Below are positions 1 through 8,684 of a stretch of DNA of 64,000 nucleotides, piece by piece. The notes under the pieces are model-generated. The model did not search any database and was not told the DNA's origin. It saw nothing but the letters and a program-made list of their open reading frames with translations. The stretch spans positions 62,001 through 126,000 of the forward strand of contig NZ_QAOX01000004.1 in assembly GCF_003050935.1 (NCBI RefSeq), given 5' to 3'. The position numbers and the translations under genes were made by a program. Numbering within the stretch: position 1 is the stretch's first letter; every line of letters starts with the position of its first letter. Origin of the DNA: Luteibacter sp. OK325. Its GTDB lineage: Bacteria; Pseudomonadota; Gammaproteobacteria; Xanthomonadales; Rhodanobacteraceae.

Positions 1-169
1 TGAACACCTTGAATTCGGCGGCGCAGCGGACGTCGTAGCCGTAGCTCGAGGTGCCGTAGGACACCAGACGGTGGCCGTCGCGCTCCTTGACCTGGCCAGG
101 GGCGAACGGCTCGATCATGCCGTGCTCCGCAGCCATGCGGCGGATCCACTTGTCGGACTTGATGCTCAC
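1..169 (-). CDS. dcd: dCTP deaminase, N-terminal part (cut by window edge)
   Basis: The 56 visible codons begin with GTG and read [12 protein letters not shown], then [13 protein letters not shown], then [14 protein letters not shown]. This is the N-terminus of the trimeric dCTP deaminases of Xanthomonas/Pseudomonas type. The family hydrolyses dCTP to dUTP and ammonia, feeding dUTPase and thymidylate synthesis in the cytoplasm. A GGAGA motif 8 bases before the GTG supports this start. The C-terminal catalytic part lies outside the window, so activity cannot be judged. It lies downstream of mrp on the same strand, with a gap of 57 bases, and may be co-transcribed with it. Confidence 0.9.
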   Translation of the reverse strand, partial: MSIKSDKWIRRMAAEHGMIEPFAPGQVKERDGHRLVSYGTSSYGYDVRCAAEFKVF

Positions 170-226
170 TAACTGATCTCCCTCGCTGGAGCCGGAAAGG
201 TATAGGAACGCCGTCGAACACGCTAC

Positions 227-1312
227 TTACGTGTTCTGGATGACGATCTTGGGGAAGGAAATGGCCTTGTTGCGGGCCTGCAGCGACAGTCGGGCCGCGG
301 TCGAGCGCGCAATAGCCCGGTAGCGGGCGGTCAGGTCGGAATCCGGGATGGCGGCCACGGTGGGCTTTCCCTCGTCCGACTGCTGGCGGATGCGGATATC
401 CAGCGGCAGGTCGCCGAGGTAGGCGATACCGGCTTCCGCCGCCATGCGCGCCCCGCCACCCTGACCGAAGATGTGCTCTTCATGGCCGCAGTTCGAGCAG
501 ATGTGCGTCGCCATGTTCTCGACCACGCCGAGCACCGGCACCTCCACCTTGCGGAACATGCCCAGCGCCTTGCGGGCATCGAGTAGCGCGATGTCCTGCG
601 GGGTGGTGACGATGACAGCACCGGAAACCGGCACTTTCTGCGAGAGCGTCAGCTGGATGTCACCGGTGCCCGGAGGCAGGTCGATGATCAGGTAATCGAG
701 TTCTTCCCAGCGGGTGTCGGTCAGCAGCTGCATGAGTGCCTGGGTGACCATCGGGCCGCGCCAGATCATCGGCGTGTCCTCCTCGATCAGCACCCCGATG
801 GACATGGCCTGCAGGCCATGGGCACGCATCGGCACGATGCTTTTACCGTCCGGCGAGCTCGGCTTGCCGGTGAGGCCAAGCATGCGCGGTTGGCTGGGGC
901 CGTAGATGTCGGCATCCAGGATGCCTACCGTGGCGCCTTCGGCGACCAGGGCCAGCGCCAGGTTTACCGAGACAGTGGACTTACCCACCCCGCCCTTGCC
1001 TGAGGCGACGGCGATGATGTTCTTGACGCCCGGCAGGGGCGCCAGCTGGCCCTGAACCTTATGCGCGTGGACGCGCCACGTGACCGAGACGGCAGCCGTC
1101 TCGATGGCCGGATCGGCTTCCAGCGCAGCTTTCGCCTCGGCGGCAGCCCGCTCCACGTAGCCCACCGCGGGGTAACCGAGCTGGATGTCGACCGACACGC
1201 GGCTGCCGTCGACGCCCACGGCGCGGACCGCGGCGCTCAGGGCCTGGCCGGAATGAGGATCGATGACACGATCGAGCAGACCGCGTACGAGGGTTTCGGT
1301 GGGCTGGGTCAT
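227..1312 (-). CDS. mrp: Mrp/ApbC-type iron-sulfur carrier P-loop ATPase
   Basis: 361 aa. Residues 1-85 form a MIP18/DUF59-like domain, followed by a deviant Walker A loop GKGGVGKS near residue 104, the switch motif DADIYGPS, and DLPPGTGD. Near residue 271 is a CSNCG pair, the CXXC that binds the bridging Fe-S cluster in this family. Family members carry 4Fe-4S clusters to apoproteins. An ATG 33 bases upstream is also open, but a -10-like CATAAT (1344-1349, minus strand) overlaps it, so transcription should begin downstream and MTQPTETL is the better start. It is divergent from the DUF2147 gene and followed by dcd. Confidence 0.92.
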   Translation of the reverse strand: MTQPTETLVRGLLDRVIDPHSGQALSAAVRAVGVDGSRVSVDIQLGYPAVGYVERAAAEAKAALEADPAIETAAVSVTWRVHAHKVQGQLAPLPGVKNIIAVASGKGGVGKSTVSVNLALALVAEGATVGILDADIYGPSQPRMLGLTGKPSSPDGKSIVPMRAHGLQAMSIGVLIEEDTPMIWRGPMVTQALMQLLTDTRWEELDYLIIDLPPGTGDIQLTLSQKVPVSGAVIVTTPQDIALLDARKALGMFRKVEVPVLGVVENMATHICSNCGHEEHIFGQGGGARMAAEAGIAYLGDLPLDIRIRQQSDEGKPTVAAIPDSDLTARYRAIARSTAARLSLQARNKAISFPKIVIQNT

Positions 1313-1476
1313 GGGGAGATTTGGGCAAAATCGGAGATCACCCATTATGCCAGTGCGTGCCCTCTCCCGCCGGGCTTGCCCATCGGGGCCGCCCTCTGGC
1401 GCGATGCAGCTTGACGCCCGCGATGGTCCTCGTCAGGCTCCGGCCATACCTGACCGTATGGGGAGTCCCGCAAGAC

Positions 1477-1929
1477 ATGAAGCCGCTGATCCGCGCCACC
1501 TTCGCCCTCGCCTTCGCCGCGAGCGCCCTCCCCGCCCTGGCTGCCAACGACACGCCGGTCGGCAAGTGGAAGACCATCGACGACGAAACCAAGCAAGTGA
1601 AGTCCATCGTGGAGATCACCGAAGAGGGTGGCCTGCTCCAGGGCAAGGTGCTCCAGGTACTCAAGCCGGACGACCCCAATGAGCCCCACCCTGTTTGCAA
1701 AAAATGCGACGGCGAGCGCAAGAACAAGCCCATCGAAGGCATGACCATCATGTGGGGCCTGAAGAAGGACGGCGACGAATGGTCCGGCGGCCAGATCCTG
1801 GATCCGGCCAAGGGCAAGATCTACAAGGTCACGCTCAAGCTCGAGGACAGCGGCAAGAAGCTCGACGTCCACGGCTACATCGGCTTCTCGCTGATGGGCC
1901 GCAGCCAGGAATGGGTGCGGGCCGAATAA
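1477..1929 (+). CDS. DUF2147 family exported protein
   Basis: 150 aa. A signal peptide (MKPLIRATFALAFAASALPALA) is followed by the DUF2147 hallmark start TPVGKWKTIDDET, a CKKCDG pair and the end motif GYIGFSLMGRSQEWVR. The family is found in the envelope of many proteobacteria and has no settled biochemical role. The open frame runs back to 1321, but only the ATG at 1477 puts the signal peptide at the N-terminus. Transcribed alone, divergently from mrp, and followed by a REP cluster. The function remains unknown. Confidence 0.85.
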   Translation: MKPLIRATFALAFAASALPALAANDTPVGKWKTIDDETKQVKSIVEITEEGGLLQGKVLQVLKPDDPNEPHPVCKKCDGERKNKPIEGMTIMWGLKKDGDEWSGGQILDPAKGKIYKVTLKLEDSGKKLDVHGYIGFSLMGRSQEWVRAE

Positions 1930-1948
1930 GCCAGGCGTTCCACTCGTT

Positions 1949-2130
1949 GTAGGAGCCGATTCATCGGCGAACGGTGCTCGCGATAACTGTGGGAGCCGAT
2001 TTATCGGCGATTAGGGGCTGCTGCATCTCCGCTCCGTTGGTTTCTCGCCGCTGAAGCGGCTCCCACATTGCCTCGATCGCCGCTGAAGCGGCTCCCACAT
2101 TGCCTCGATCGCCGCTGAAGCGGCTCCCAC
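1949..2130. repeat. REP cluster 1 (five palindromic units)
   Basis: Five 22-bp units: two head-forward (GTAGGAGCCGATTCATCGGC at 1949, GTGGGAGCCGATTTATCGGC at 1989) and three reversed (2045-2066, 2077-2098, 2109-2130). Each has a GTRGGA head and a GCCG...CGGC stem. The last two reversed units sit in near-identical 32-bp periods. The form matches the GTAG-headed REP family of Xanthomonadales. They lie between the DUF2147 gene and metG. Confidence 0.85.
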
Positions 2131-2179
2131 ATTACCCTCCATGCCATAATCCCCGGTCCATCAGCCGACCGCGCGAATC

Positions 2180-4288
2180 ATGGCCCGCCGCATACTCGTA
2201 ACGAACGCCCTCCCCTACGCGAATGGCCCGCTCCACCTGGGCCACATGCTCGGCTATATCCAGGCCGACATCTGGGCGGGTGCGCAGCGAATGCAGGGTA
2301 ACGAGGTCTGGTATGTCGCCGGCGAAGACGCCCACGGCACCCCGATCATGCTCGCGGCCGAGAAAGTCGGTAAGACGCCCGAAGACTACATCGCGGACAT
2401 CCGCGCGGGTCACGAAGCGGATTTCACTGACTTCCACTTCAGCTACGACCAGTACCACACGACGCATTCGCCGGAGAATCGCGAACTCGCGACTTCGATC
2501 TACACGCGCCTGCGCGACGCCGGTTATATCGCCCGCCGCGACATCCAGCAGCTATACGATCCCGAGCGCGACATGTTCCTGCCGGACCGCTACATCAAGG
2601 GCACCTGCCCGAACTGTGGCACGCCCGACCAGTACGGCGACAACTGCGAAAACTGCGGCGCCACTTATGCGCCCACCGACCTCATCAATCCCTATTCGGT
2701 GATGTCTGGTGCCACGCCCATCCTGCGCGACTCCGAGCACTACTTCTTCGAACTGGGCAAGTTCGAGCAGCTGCTGCGCGACTGGTTCGCCGGCAAGCTC
2801 ACTGGCGGCAAATCTGTCGCCCACAGCAGCGTTTCGGCCAAGCTCGCCGAGTGGCTCGATGGCGGCCTGCGCGACTGGGATATCTCCCGCGACGCGCCCT
2901 ACTTCGGCTTCCCGATTCCCGATGCGCCGGGCAAGTTCTTCTACGTCTGGCTCGATGCGCCGGTGGGTTATCTCGCCTCGTTCAAGGCCCTGTGCGACCG
3001 AACCGACCTGCGCTTCGACGACTTCCTCGGCCCTGACAGCACGGCTGAGATGCACCACTTCATCGGCAAGGACATCATCAACTTCCACGGCCTGTTCTGG
3101 CCAGCGATGTTGCATGGCGCGAAGATGCGCGTGCCGACGGCGCTGCACGTCAATGGTTACCTGACGGTAAACGGCGCGAAGATGTCGAAGTCGCGCGGCA
3201 CCTTCATCCAGGCGCGAACCTACCTTGCATCGGGCCTGGATCCGGAAGCCCTGCGTTACTACTTCGCCACGATGCTCAGCGCCACGCCGGTCGACGTCGA
3301 CCTCGACCTCAAGTCCTTCGAGGAGCGTGTCAACTCGCACCTGGTCGGCAAGTGGGCCAACATCGCCAGCCGCACCGCCGGGTTCCTGCACACGTATTTC
3401 GCCGGCAAACTGGCCGATGGTTTCGATGCCGAAGCCCAGGCGATCTGGCACGACCTCCTCGCGCAGTACGAAGGCATCGAAGCGGTCTACGAAGCGGACG
3501 ACTTCGCCGAAGTGTCGCGCCGCTTCGTTGCCATGTCCGATGCCGTCAATGGGTATATCGCTGCCAAGGCGCCGTGGGTCATCGCCAAGGACGAAGCACG
3601 CCGTGACGAACTGCAGCAGGTCTGCTCGTTCGCGATCAACGCCTTCCGCCTGTTGTCCGGCCTGCTCAAGCCGATCCTGCCGACCACGGTCGCCGCTGCC
3701 GAGGCGTTCCTGGGTGCGCCGATCGGCGACTTCGCCGACGCGCGCCGCGAACTGCACGGCCATACCGTCAACGCGTTCTCCCCGCTGTTCGGCCGTCTCG
3801 ATCCGAAGAAGATCGAAGCCATGGTCGAAGGATCGAAAGAATCGCTGACGCCTGCCGAGCAGGCCAAAGCCAATGCGCCAGCCGCCAAGAAACCGTTCAA
3901 GTCCAAAGAAGCCGCCAAGCCCATGACCGATACCGCTCCCGCCGCCGATACCGCCGCCACCATTTCGATCGACGACTTCGCCAAGCTCGACCTGCGCATC
4001 GGCAAGGTGCTGGCCTGCGAGTTCGTCGAAGGTTCCGACAAGCTCCTGCGCTTCGAGCTGGACGGCGGTCCGCTGGGCAAGCGCCAGATCTTCTCCGGTA
4101 TCCGCGCCGCCTATGGCGAGCCGGAAACGCTGGTCGGTCGCAACGTGGTCTTCATCGCCAACCTCGCGCCGCGCAAGATGCGCTTCGGCTTGTCCGAAGG
4201 CATGATCCTTTCCGCGGGCGACGGTGGCGCGGACCTGTTCCTGCTCGATGCCGACCAGGGCGCGGCACCGGGCGCCACTGTCCGCTGA
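2180..4288 (+). CDS. metG: Methionyl-tRNA synthetase with C-terminal tRNA-binding domain
   Basis: 702 aa, the full length of the E. coli-type dimeric enzyme. The HIGH-class motif HLGH is at residues 19-22, a zinc knuckle CPNCG...CENCG begins near residue 143, and KMSKS lies near residue 333. A low-complexity Ala/Lys linker (about 550-590) leads to an OB-fold EMAP-II/Trbp111-like domain (about 594-702) with LDLRIGKVL and [10 protein letters not shown]. It charges tRNA-Met and initiator tRNA in the cytoplasm. A CATAAT -10-like box lies about 35 bases upstream of the ATG. The RnfB-like gene follows 25 bases after the stop, so the three genes metG, RnfB-like and nth probably form an operon. Confidence 0.98.
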   Translation: MARRILVTNALPYANGPLHLGHMLGYIQADIWAGAQRMQGNEVWYVAGEDAHGTPIMLAAEKVGKTPEDYIADIRAGHEADFTDFHFSYDQYHTTHSPENRELATSIYTRLRDAGYIARRDIQQLYDPERDMFLPDRYIKGTCPNCGTPDQYGDNCENCGATYAPTDLINPYSVMSGATPILRDSEHYFFELGKFEQLLRDWFAGKLTGGKSVAHSSVSAKLAEWLDGGLRDWDISRDAPYFGFPIPDAPGKFFYVWLDAPVGYLASFKALCDRTDLRFDDFLGPDSTAEMHHFIGKDIINFHGLFWPAMLHGAKMRVPTALHVNGYLTVNGAKMSKSRGTFIQARTYLASGLDPEALRYYFATMLSATPVDVDLDLKSFEERVNSHLVGKWANIASRTAGFLHTYFAGKLADGFDAEAQAIWHDLLAQYEGIEAVYEADDFAEVSRRFVAMSDAVNGYIAAKAPWVIAKDEARRDELQQVCSFAINAFRLLSGLLKPILPTTVAAAEAFLGAPIGDFADARRELHGHTVNAFSPLFGRLDPKKIEAMVEGSKESLTPAEQAKANAPAAKKPFKSKEAAKPMTDTAPAADTAATISIDDFAKLDLRIGKVLACEFVEGSDKLLRFELDGGPLGKRQIFSGIRAAYGEPETLVGRNVVFIANLAPRKMRFGLSEGMILSAGDGGADLFLLDADQGAAPGATVR

Positions 4289-4313
4289 TTCGCCGTTCGG
4301 CAACGCGCCAGCC

Positions 4314-4922
4314 ATGACGCCAACGCTCGCCGACCGGATCGACGCACTGCTTCCGCAGACCCAATGCGAGCAGTGCGGCTTCCATGGGTGCCGCCCTTAC
4401 GCGGACGCCATCGCCAAGGGCGAAGCAGGCATCGACCGTTGCCCTCCCGGTGGTCATGTCGGCATCGAGCGTCTTGCCGCCATGCTGGACCGCCCCGTCG
4501 TTCCGCTGGACACATCCCGCGGCATCGAGAAGCCGCGTACGCTGGCTCGCGTCGTCGAAGCGGATTGCATCGGTTGCACGAAGTGCATCCAGGCCTGCCC
4601 GGTCGACGCCATCGTTGGCGCAGCAAAGATGATGCACGCGGTAATCGACGACCTCTGCACGGGCTGCGAACTCTGCGTTCCCGCTTGTCCCGTCGACTGC
4701 ATCACGCTGGACCCGATGCCGCTCGCACAGGCGGACGACCGCGGCCATGCCGATGCCGCGCGCATTCGCTTCGTGCGTCGTGAAGCGCGTCTCGGCCGCG
4801 AGCGCGCCGCACGCGAAGCACAACTTGCCACGAGCAAGACGGATGTCGCAGCCCCCACCGCGCGCAACGCCGTGCTCGAAGCCCTCGCGCGCGCCAAGGC
4901 GCGAAAAAAGGACAGCCCGTGA
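4314..4922 (+). CDS. RnfB/RsxB-like 4Fe-4S ferredoxin without membrane anchor
   Basis: 202 aa. The N-terminal Fe-S motif has C18, C21, C26 and C43. Two ferredoxin clusters follow: [14 protein letters not shown] and [14 protein letters not shown]. The order is that of RnfB, but the N-terminal transmembrane helix of classical RnfB/RsxB is absent and no other rnf/rsx gene is nearby. It is therefore probably a soluble electron carrier; its partner is unknown. A basic, Arg/Ala-rich C-terminal tail (about 150-202) ends the protein. The stop overlaps the GTG of nth by 4 bases (GTGA). Since Nth is itself a 4Fe-4S protein, a link to Fe-S maintenance is possible but is inference. Confidence 0.85.
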   Translation: MTPTLADRIDALLPQTQCEQCGFHGCRPYADAIAKGEAGIDRCPPGGHVGIERLAAMLDRPVVPLDTSRGIEKPRTLARVVEADCIGCTKCIQACPVDAIVGAAKMMHAVIDDLCTGCELCVPACPVDCITLDPMPLAQADDRGHADAARIRFVRREARLGRERAAREAQLATSKTDVAAPTARNAVLEALARAKARKKDSP

Positions 4923-5557
4923 AGAAGGCCAATGTCGTCGAGATGTTCAGCCGTCTTCGCGAGCTGAATCCGCATCCGAAAACCGAACTCGAATACACCA
5001 CCCCGTTCGAACTGCTCTCCGCCGTGGCGCTCTCGGCCCAGGCCACGGACGTCGGCGTGAACAAGGCCACGCGTAAGCTGTTCCCCGTGGCGAACACGGC
5101 ACAGAAAATCCTCGATCTCGGCCTCGACAAGCTCAAGACCTATATCAGCAGCATCGGGCTCTACAACAACAAGGCGAAGAACCTCATCGCCATGAGCCAG
5201 ATCCTGGTCGACCGCTACAACGGCGAGGTCCCGCAGTCACGCGAAGCCCTGGAAGAGCTGCCTGGCGTAGGAAGAAAAACCGCCAACGTCGTGCTCAACA
5301 CCGCCTTCGGCCAGCCCACCATCGCGGTCGACACGCATATCTTCCGCGTCGCCAACCGCACCGGCCTGGCACCTGGGGCCGATGTGCGCAAGGTCGAGGA
5401 CAAGCTGGAAAAGGTGATCCCCAAGGAATTCATCCAGGACGCACATCACTGGCTGATCCTGCACGGGCGCTACGTGTGCAAGGCGCGCAAACCGGAATGC
5501 CCGAACTGCGCGATCATCGATCTTTGTGCGTACAAGCAAAAAACAAAACCGGACTGA
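4919..5557 (+). CDS. nth: Endonuclease III (DNA glycosylase/AP lyase)
   Basis: 212 aa, colinear with E. coli Nth. The helix-hairpin-helix reads [10 protein letters not shown] with catalytic Lys120, and Asp138 is in VDTHIFRV. The 4Fe-4S cysteines fall at 187, 194, 197 and 203, the E. coli numbering. The enzyme removes oxidised pyrimidines and cleaves the abasic site. The GTG start overlaps the stop of the upstream ferredoxin gene, which implies coupled translation. Confidence 0.97.
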   Translation: MKKANVVEMFSRLRELNPHPKTELEYTTPFELLSAVALSAQATDVGVNKATRKLFPVANTAQKILDLGLDKLKTYISSIGLYNNKAKNLIAMSQILVDRYNGEVPQSREALEELPGVGRKTANVVLNTAFGQPTIAVDTHIFRVANRTGLAPGADVRKVEDKLEKVIPKEFIQDAHHWLILHGRYVCKARKPECPNCAIIDLCAYKQKTKPD

Positions 5558-5576
5558 GGCCGGCTTGTCGATTCTT

Positions 5577-5704
5577 GTGGGAGCCGGCTATGCCGGCGAT
5601 GTGGGAGCCGCTTCAGCGGCGATCCCGCGGCAGCGGCCAGGATGTCGCGAGCACCCATCGCCGCTGAAGCGGCTCCCACATATCGCCGATGAATCGGCTC
5701 CTAC
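5577..5704. repeat. REP cluster 2
   Basis: Two forward units (GTGGGAGCCGGCTATGCCGG at 5577 and GTGGGAGCCGCTTCAGCGGC at 5601) face two reversed units ending GGCTCCCAC and GGCTCCTAC at 5704. Three stem types (GGCTATGCC, GCTTCAGC, GATTCATC) are mixed in one cluster. It fills the space between convergent nth and the SulP gene and could fold as a bidirectional transcript end. Confidence 0.82.
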
Positions 5705-5715
5705 AACGGCTGGCG

Positions 5716-7233
5716 CTAGGCCGCTTGCCTGGAACCTTCAACGCGCCGGTTCAGCTCCTTCCAGTCGACCACCAGCTCGCAGCCGCGCTTGGACGCGTTC
5801 TGGCCCCATTCGCGCAGCAATTCCAGCGATGCCTGGTCCACGTGGTGAAGGCGATCCATCACCACACTCAGGCGCGTATTCGGCGGCACCGTTGCCAGCG
5901 TGCGCGCCATCCTAGGTACCTTCAGGAACGTGGCCGAGCCTTCGATGTGCAGCGTGGCGTTACCAGGCTCCTCATGATGTTCCACGTCCATACGCATTTT
6001 CGAAGAAAGCAGTGCAAGGCGGAACAGCGACAGGCCGAAGCCGACGATCACACCGGTGAGCAGATCGGTCGCGACGATAGCCACCGTGGTCGCCACATAG
6101 ACCGCCGCGGTGCCCTTGCCGTAGGCGGCGAGATCCTTGATCTGCTTCGGGTTGACCATCTTCACGCCGGTATAGACGAGGATGCCGGCCAGGCATGACA
6201 CGGGGGTCATCTGCATCAGCCACGGCAGCAGCATGACGAAGGCCAGCAACCAGGCACCGTGCATGATCGCCGCCATGCGGGTGGCCGAGCCAGCCTGCAC
6301 ATTCGCCGCGCTACGCACGATCACGCCGGTCATCGGCAAGGCACCAAGGACGCCGCAGATCATGTTACCCACGCCCTGGGCGGTCAATTCACGATCGTAG
6401 TTGGTGCGAGCACCGTTGTGCATGCGATCGACCGCCGCCGCTGAGAGCAACGTTTCCGCACTGGCGATGAAAGCGAACGTGACCGCTGCGACCAACAACG
6501 ACGAGTCGAACAGGCCGAACAGGCTGCCCATGCTCGGCAGGGTCACCGCTGCGAACAGGTTGGCCGGAACATCCACACGCTTGACGTCGAAACCACCGAA
6601 CTGCGCCGCCGCCGTCATGGCCACCACGGCGAGCAACGCGCCCGGAACGAAGCGCAACTTCGCAGGCCGCAATTTTTCCCAGAACAGCATGATCGCAATG
6701 GTGCCCAGCCCAATCATCAGGGCGGCAGGTGCCTGCCCTTCGGCCGCGCCCGTCACCGACTCCCACGCCGCGGCGGGGAGCGCGGCGAAGTTCTCCAGGC
6801 CGCGCGCCTTGGGAATGGCGTCGAGAAGTACATGCGACTGCGACGCCACGATGAGGATACCGATACCGGACAACATGCCGGCGACGACGGCCGGCGAGGT
6901 CATGCGAAACCACACACCCACCTTGCACAGGCCGGCGACGACCTGGATCAGGCCGGCCAGCAGCACGACGGGGCCGAGGGCGGCCACGCCGTGCTCACGC
7001 ACCAGTTCGAAGACCAGGACCGCGAGGCCCGCCGCCGGCCCACTGACCTGCAGCGGCGAGCCGGCGATGGCGCCGACGATAAGACCACCAACGATGCCGG
7101 ATATCAGCCCCGCGCTGGGCGGCATGCCCGACGCGATCGCGATACCCATGCACAACGGCAGGGCGACAAGAAAAACGACCACCGATCCGAGGAGGTCGCG
7201 GCCAAACAGGCCCTGGGAAAAATAAGCGCGCAT
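5716..7233 (-). CDS. SulP-family anion (probably bicarbonate) transporter
   Basis: 505 aa inner-membrane protein. The N-terminus reads FGRDLLGSVVVFLVALPL, followed by about 11-14 hydrophobic helices and the SulP-type stretch around SGPAAGLAVLV. Residues about 420-505 form a STAS-like cytoplasmic domain (LHIEGSATFLKV, VVMDRLHHVD). The gene lies 15 bases downstream of a beta-carbonic anhydrase gene on the same strand. SulP proteins paired or fused with carbonic anhydrase are commonly bicarbonate transporters, so bicarbonate rather than sulfate is the likely substrate. This is inference from context. The ATG at 7231-7233 is preceded by a weak AGGAAG. Confidence 0.88.
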   Translation of the reverse strand: MRAYFSQGLFGRDLLGSVVVFLVALPLCMGIAIASGMPPSAGLISGIVGGLIVGAIAGSPLQVSGPAAGLAVLVFELVREHGVAALGPVVLLAGLIQVVAGLCKVGVWFRMTSPAVVAGMLSGIGILIVASQSHVLLDAIPKARGLENFAALPAAAWESVTGAAEGQAPAALMIGLGTIAIMLFWEKLRPAKLRFVPGALLAVVAMTAAAQFGGFDVKRVDVPANLFAAVTLPSMGSLFGLFDSSLLVAAVTFAFIASAETLLSAAAVDRMHNGARTNYDRELTAQGVGNMICGVLGALPMTGVIVRSAANVQAGSATRMAAIMHGAWLLAFVMLLPWLMQMTPVSCLAGILVYTGVKMVNPKQIKDLAAYGKGTAAVYVATTVAIVATDLLTGVIVGFGLSLFRLALLSSKMRMDVEHHEEPGNATLHIEGSATFLKVPRMARTLATVPPNTRLSVVMDRLHHVDQASLELLREWGQNASKRGCELVVDWKELNRRVEGSRQAA

Positions 7234-7248
7234 GAAAAGCTTCCTGGG

Positions 7249-7938
7249 TTAAGCGGCAGACGCGATCGGCAGCGGGGTCGAGAAACGCGCGTGCGGGGTG
7301 GCATCCGGCACGTTCGAATCTTTCGAGTCCAGCGGACGGAAGCGTCCCTCGATCGGGTCGAAGGCGGTGATCTCCGTCTGCGCGATGTCGTAGATCCAGC
7401 CGTGGATACGCAGGCTGCCATTGGCCATGGCGGCCGCAACGGCCGGCAAGGTACGCATGTTTTCCAGCTGGCCCACGACGTTCTCCTCGGTGAGGTACCG
7501 CAGGCCTTCGGCGCCATGGATAGTCGGACGGTTCTTCTCGACCACATAGCGGGCGACATCGGCGTGCTTCAGCCACTGCTCGACGGACGGCTTGCCCTTG
7601 AGCGCGGCGGGATTCTGCAGGGCCTTCATCGCACCGCAGTCGGAATGGCCGCAGATGACGATGTGCTGCACGTTGAGTGCGGTGACCGCGTACTCGATGG
7701 CGGCGACGACGCCGCTCACATGCTGTGCATACGGGGGAACGATGTTCCCCACGTTGCGGTAGACGAAGAGGTCACCCGGCTGAGCGTTGAACATCAGCTC
7801 CGGCATGATGCGCGAGTCCGCGCAGGTGATGAACATGGTGTGCGGGGTCTGGCCCGAAGCAAGGCGCGCGAACAGTTCGCGGTGCTCCGAGGTCATGTCA
7901 CGACGAAACTCTTCAAAACCCTGGATGAGACGTTCCAT
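7249..7938 (-). CDS. Beta-class carbonic anhydrase (first of two)
   Basis: 229 aa. Zinc ligands Cys39, His98 and Cys101 and the catalytic dyad Asp41-Arg43 are visible in ITCADSRIMPE and VICGHSDCGAMK. The enzyme interconverts CO2 and bicarbonate in the cytoplasm. It is the first gene of a two-gene unit with the SulP transporter, which suggests that uptake and hydration are coupled. A second beta-carbonic anhydrase (39199-39870) sits next to a different anion-channel gene in this window. Confidence 0.95.
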   Translation of the reverse strand: MERLIQGFEEFRRDMTSEHRELFARLASGQTPHTMFITCADSRIMPELMFNAQPGDLFVYRNVGNIVPPYAQHVSGVVAAIEYAVTALNVQHIVICGHSDCGAMKALQNPAALKGKPSVEQWLKHADVARYVVEKNRPTIHGAEGLRYLTEENVVGQLENMRTLPAVAAAMANGSLRIHGWIYDIAQTEITAFDPIEGRFRPLDSKDSNVPDATPHARFSTPLPIASAA

Positions 7939-8070
7939 GGCAATTCTCTCTCTTTAGCGAGGATAAGGGGGCGAGCGCGCACGCTCGCTGGCGGCCGACT
8001 CATGTCGGCACGCGGGGGGAAAGGGGTTCGGTGTTACGAGGCGCACGCTGGATGCGCACGCGGCCTTCGA

Positions 8071-8424
8071 TCAGGCGATGGGAGGACGCAGGTCGAGGCT
8101 GGGGTGATGCGCGTGCGGGGCCGGAACCACATGGAGATGGCCGGCGGCGACAAGGCGCGGCACGCTCATGGCGTGCTCGGTAGGCACGTCGAAGGTGTCA
8201 TCGAGGCCGCCGCTGTTGTCTTCGAGCGACGGCAAGGTGTCATCTTCGGTCGACTGGGAGCCATCGTCGGCCACCAGTGCCGCGACATACCCGGCGACAC
8301 TGTCGTGGCCCGTGTCGCGGTCGCAAGGTACGGCCTGGACACCCATGCAAGCGACGAACAACGCGATGAACACGAAGAACGTGCTCGCGAAGCGGCGCAG
8401 GGAGGATGTCGTTGACGTAACCAT
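8071..8424 (-). CDS. Small exported/membrane protein of unknown function, His-rich C-terminus
   Basis: 117 aa from the ATG at 8424. That start places a hydrophobic signal or anchor (FASTFFVFIALFVACMGVQA) at residues 11-30. The mature part is acidic (Asp/Glu/Ser-rich, about 45-85) and ends with a His-rich stretch, HLHVVPAPHAHHPSLDLRPP, which could bind metal. The open frame extends 43 codons upstream but those add no protein-like sequence. I do not recognise the family. It lies upstream of the carbonic anhydrase gene on the same strand, 132 bases away. A short hairpin (GCGAGCG/CGCTCGC around 7972-7989) lies between them. Confidence 0.55.
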   Translation of the reverse strand: MVTSTTSSLRRFASTFFVFIALFVACMGVQAVPCDRDTGHDSVAGYVAALVADDGSQSTEDDTLPSLEDNSGGLDDTFDVPTEHAMSVPRLVAAGHLHVVPAPHAHHPSLDLRPPIA

Positions 8425-8623
8425 GTCGCCGAACCTACGCGAGGCATTGTGACAATCGCAAGTGCGGCGACGCAGCAAATTCAGACTTCTGCCTATTGCA
8501 ATCCTGAAGGCATTGGGCCGCAAGGGGTTGCACCGCTTCCCGGAGGAGAACACGGCGTCCGCGATTCAGGAAATAGACGTCCAGACGGATCACACGTCTC
8601 TGAGACGATTCGCAGACAAAAGA

Positions 8624-8649
8624 AAACGGCGGGCTCGCGCCCGCCGTTT
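8624..8649 (-). terminator. Intrinsic terminator of the porin gene
   Basis: An 11-bp perfect stem (AAACGGCGGGC) with a TCGC loop. On the minus strand the stem ends in TTT followed by TCTTTTG, a U-rich tail. It lies 36 bases after the porin stop codon. Confidence 0.85.
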
Positions 8650-8684
8650 GATCGTCCTTGAGGAGAACTCCGTTCCGATGCTCG

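Noticed and set aside
1949-2130. Regular short repeats resembling a CRISPR array (also at 15719 and 38994)
   Set aside because: Units are self-complementary, in both orientations, with nearly identical spacers and no cas gene; they are REPs.
2552-4315. 587-aa minus-strand frame opposite metG
   Set aside because: Shadow of metG.
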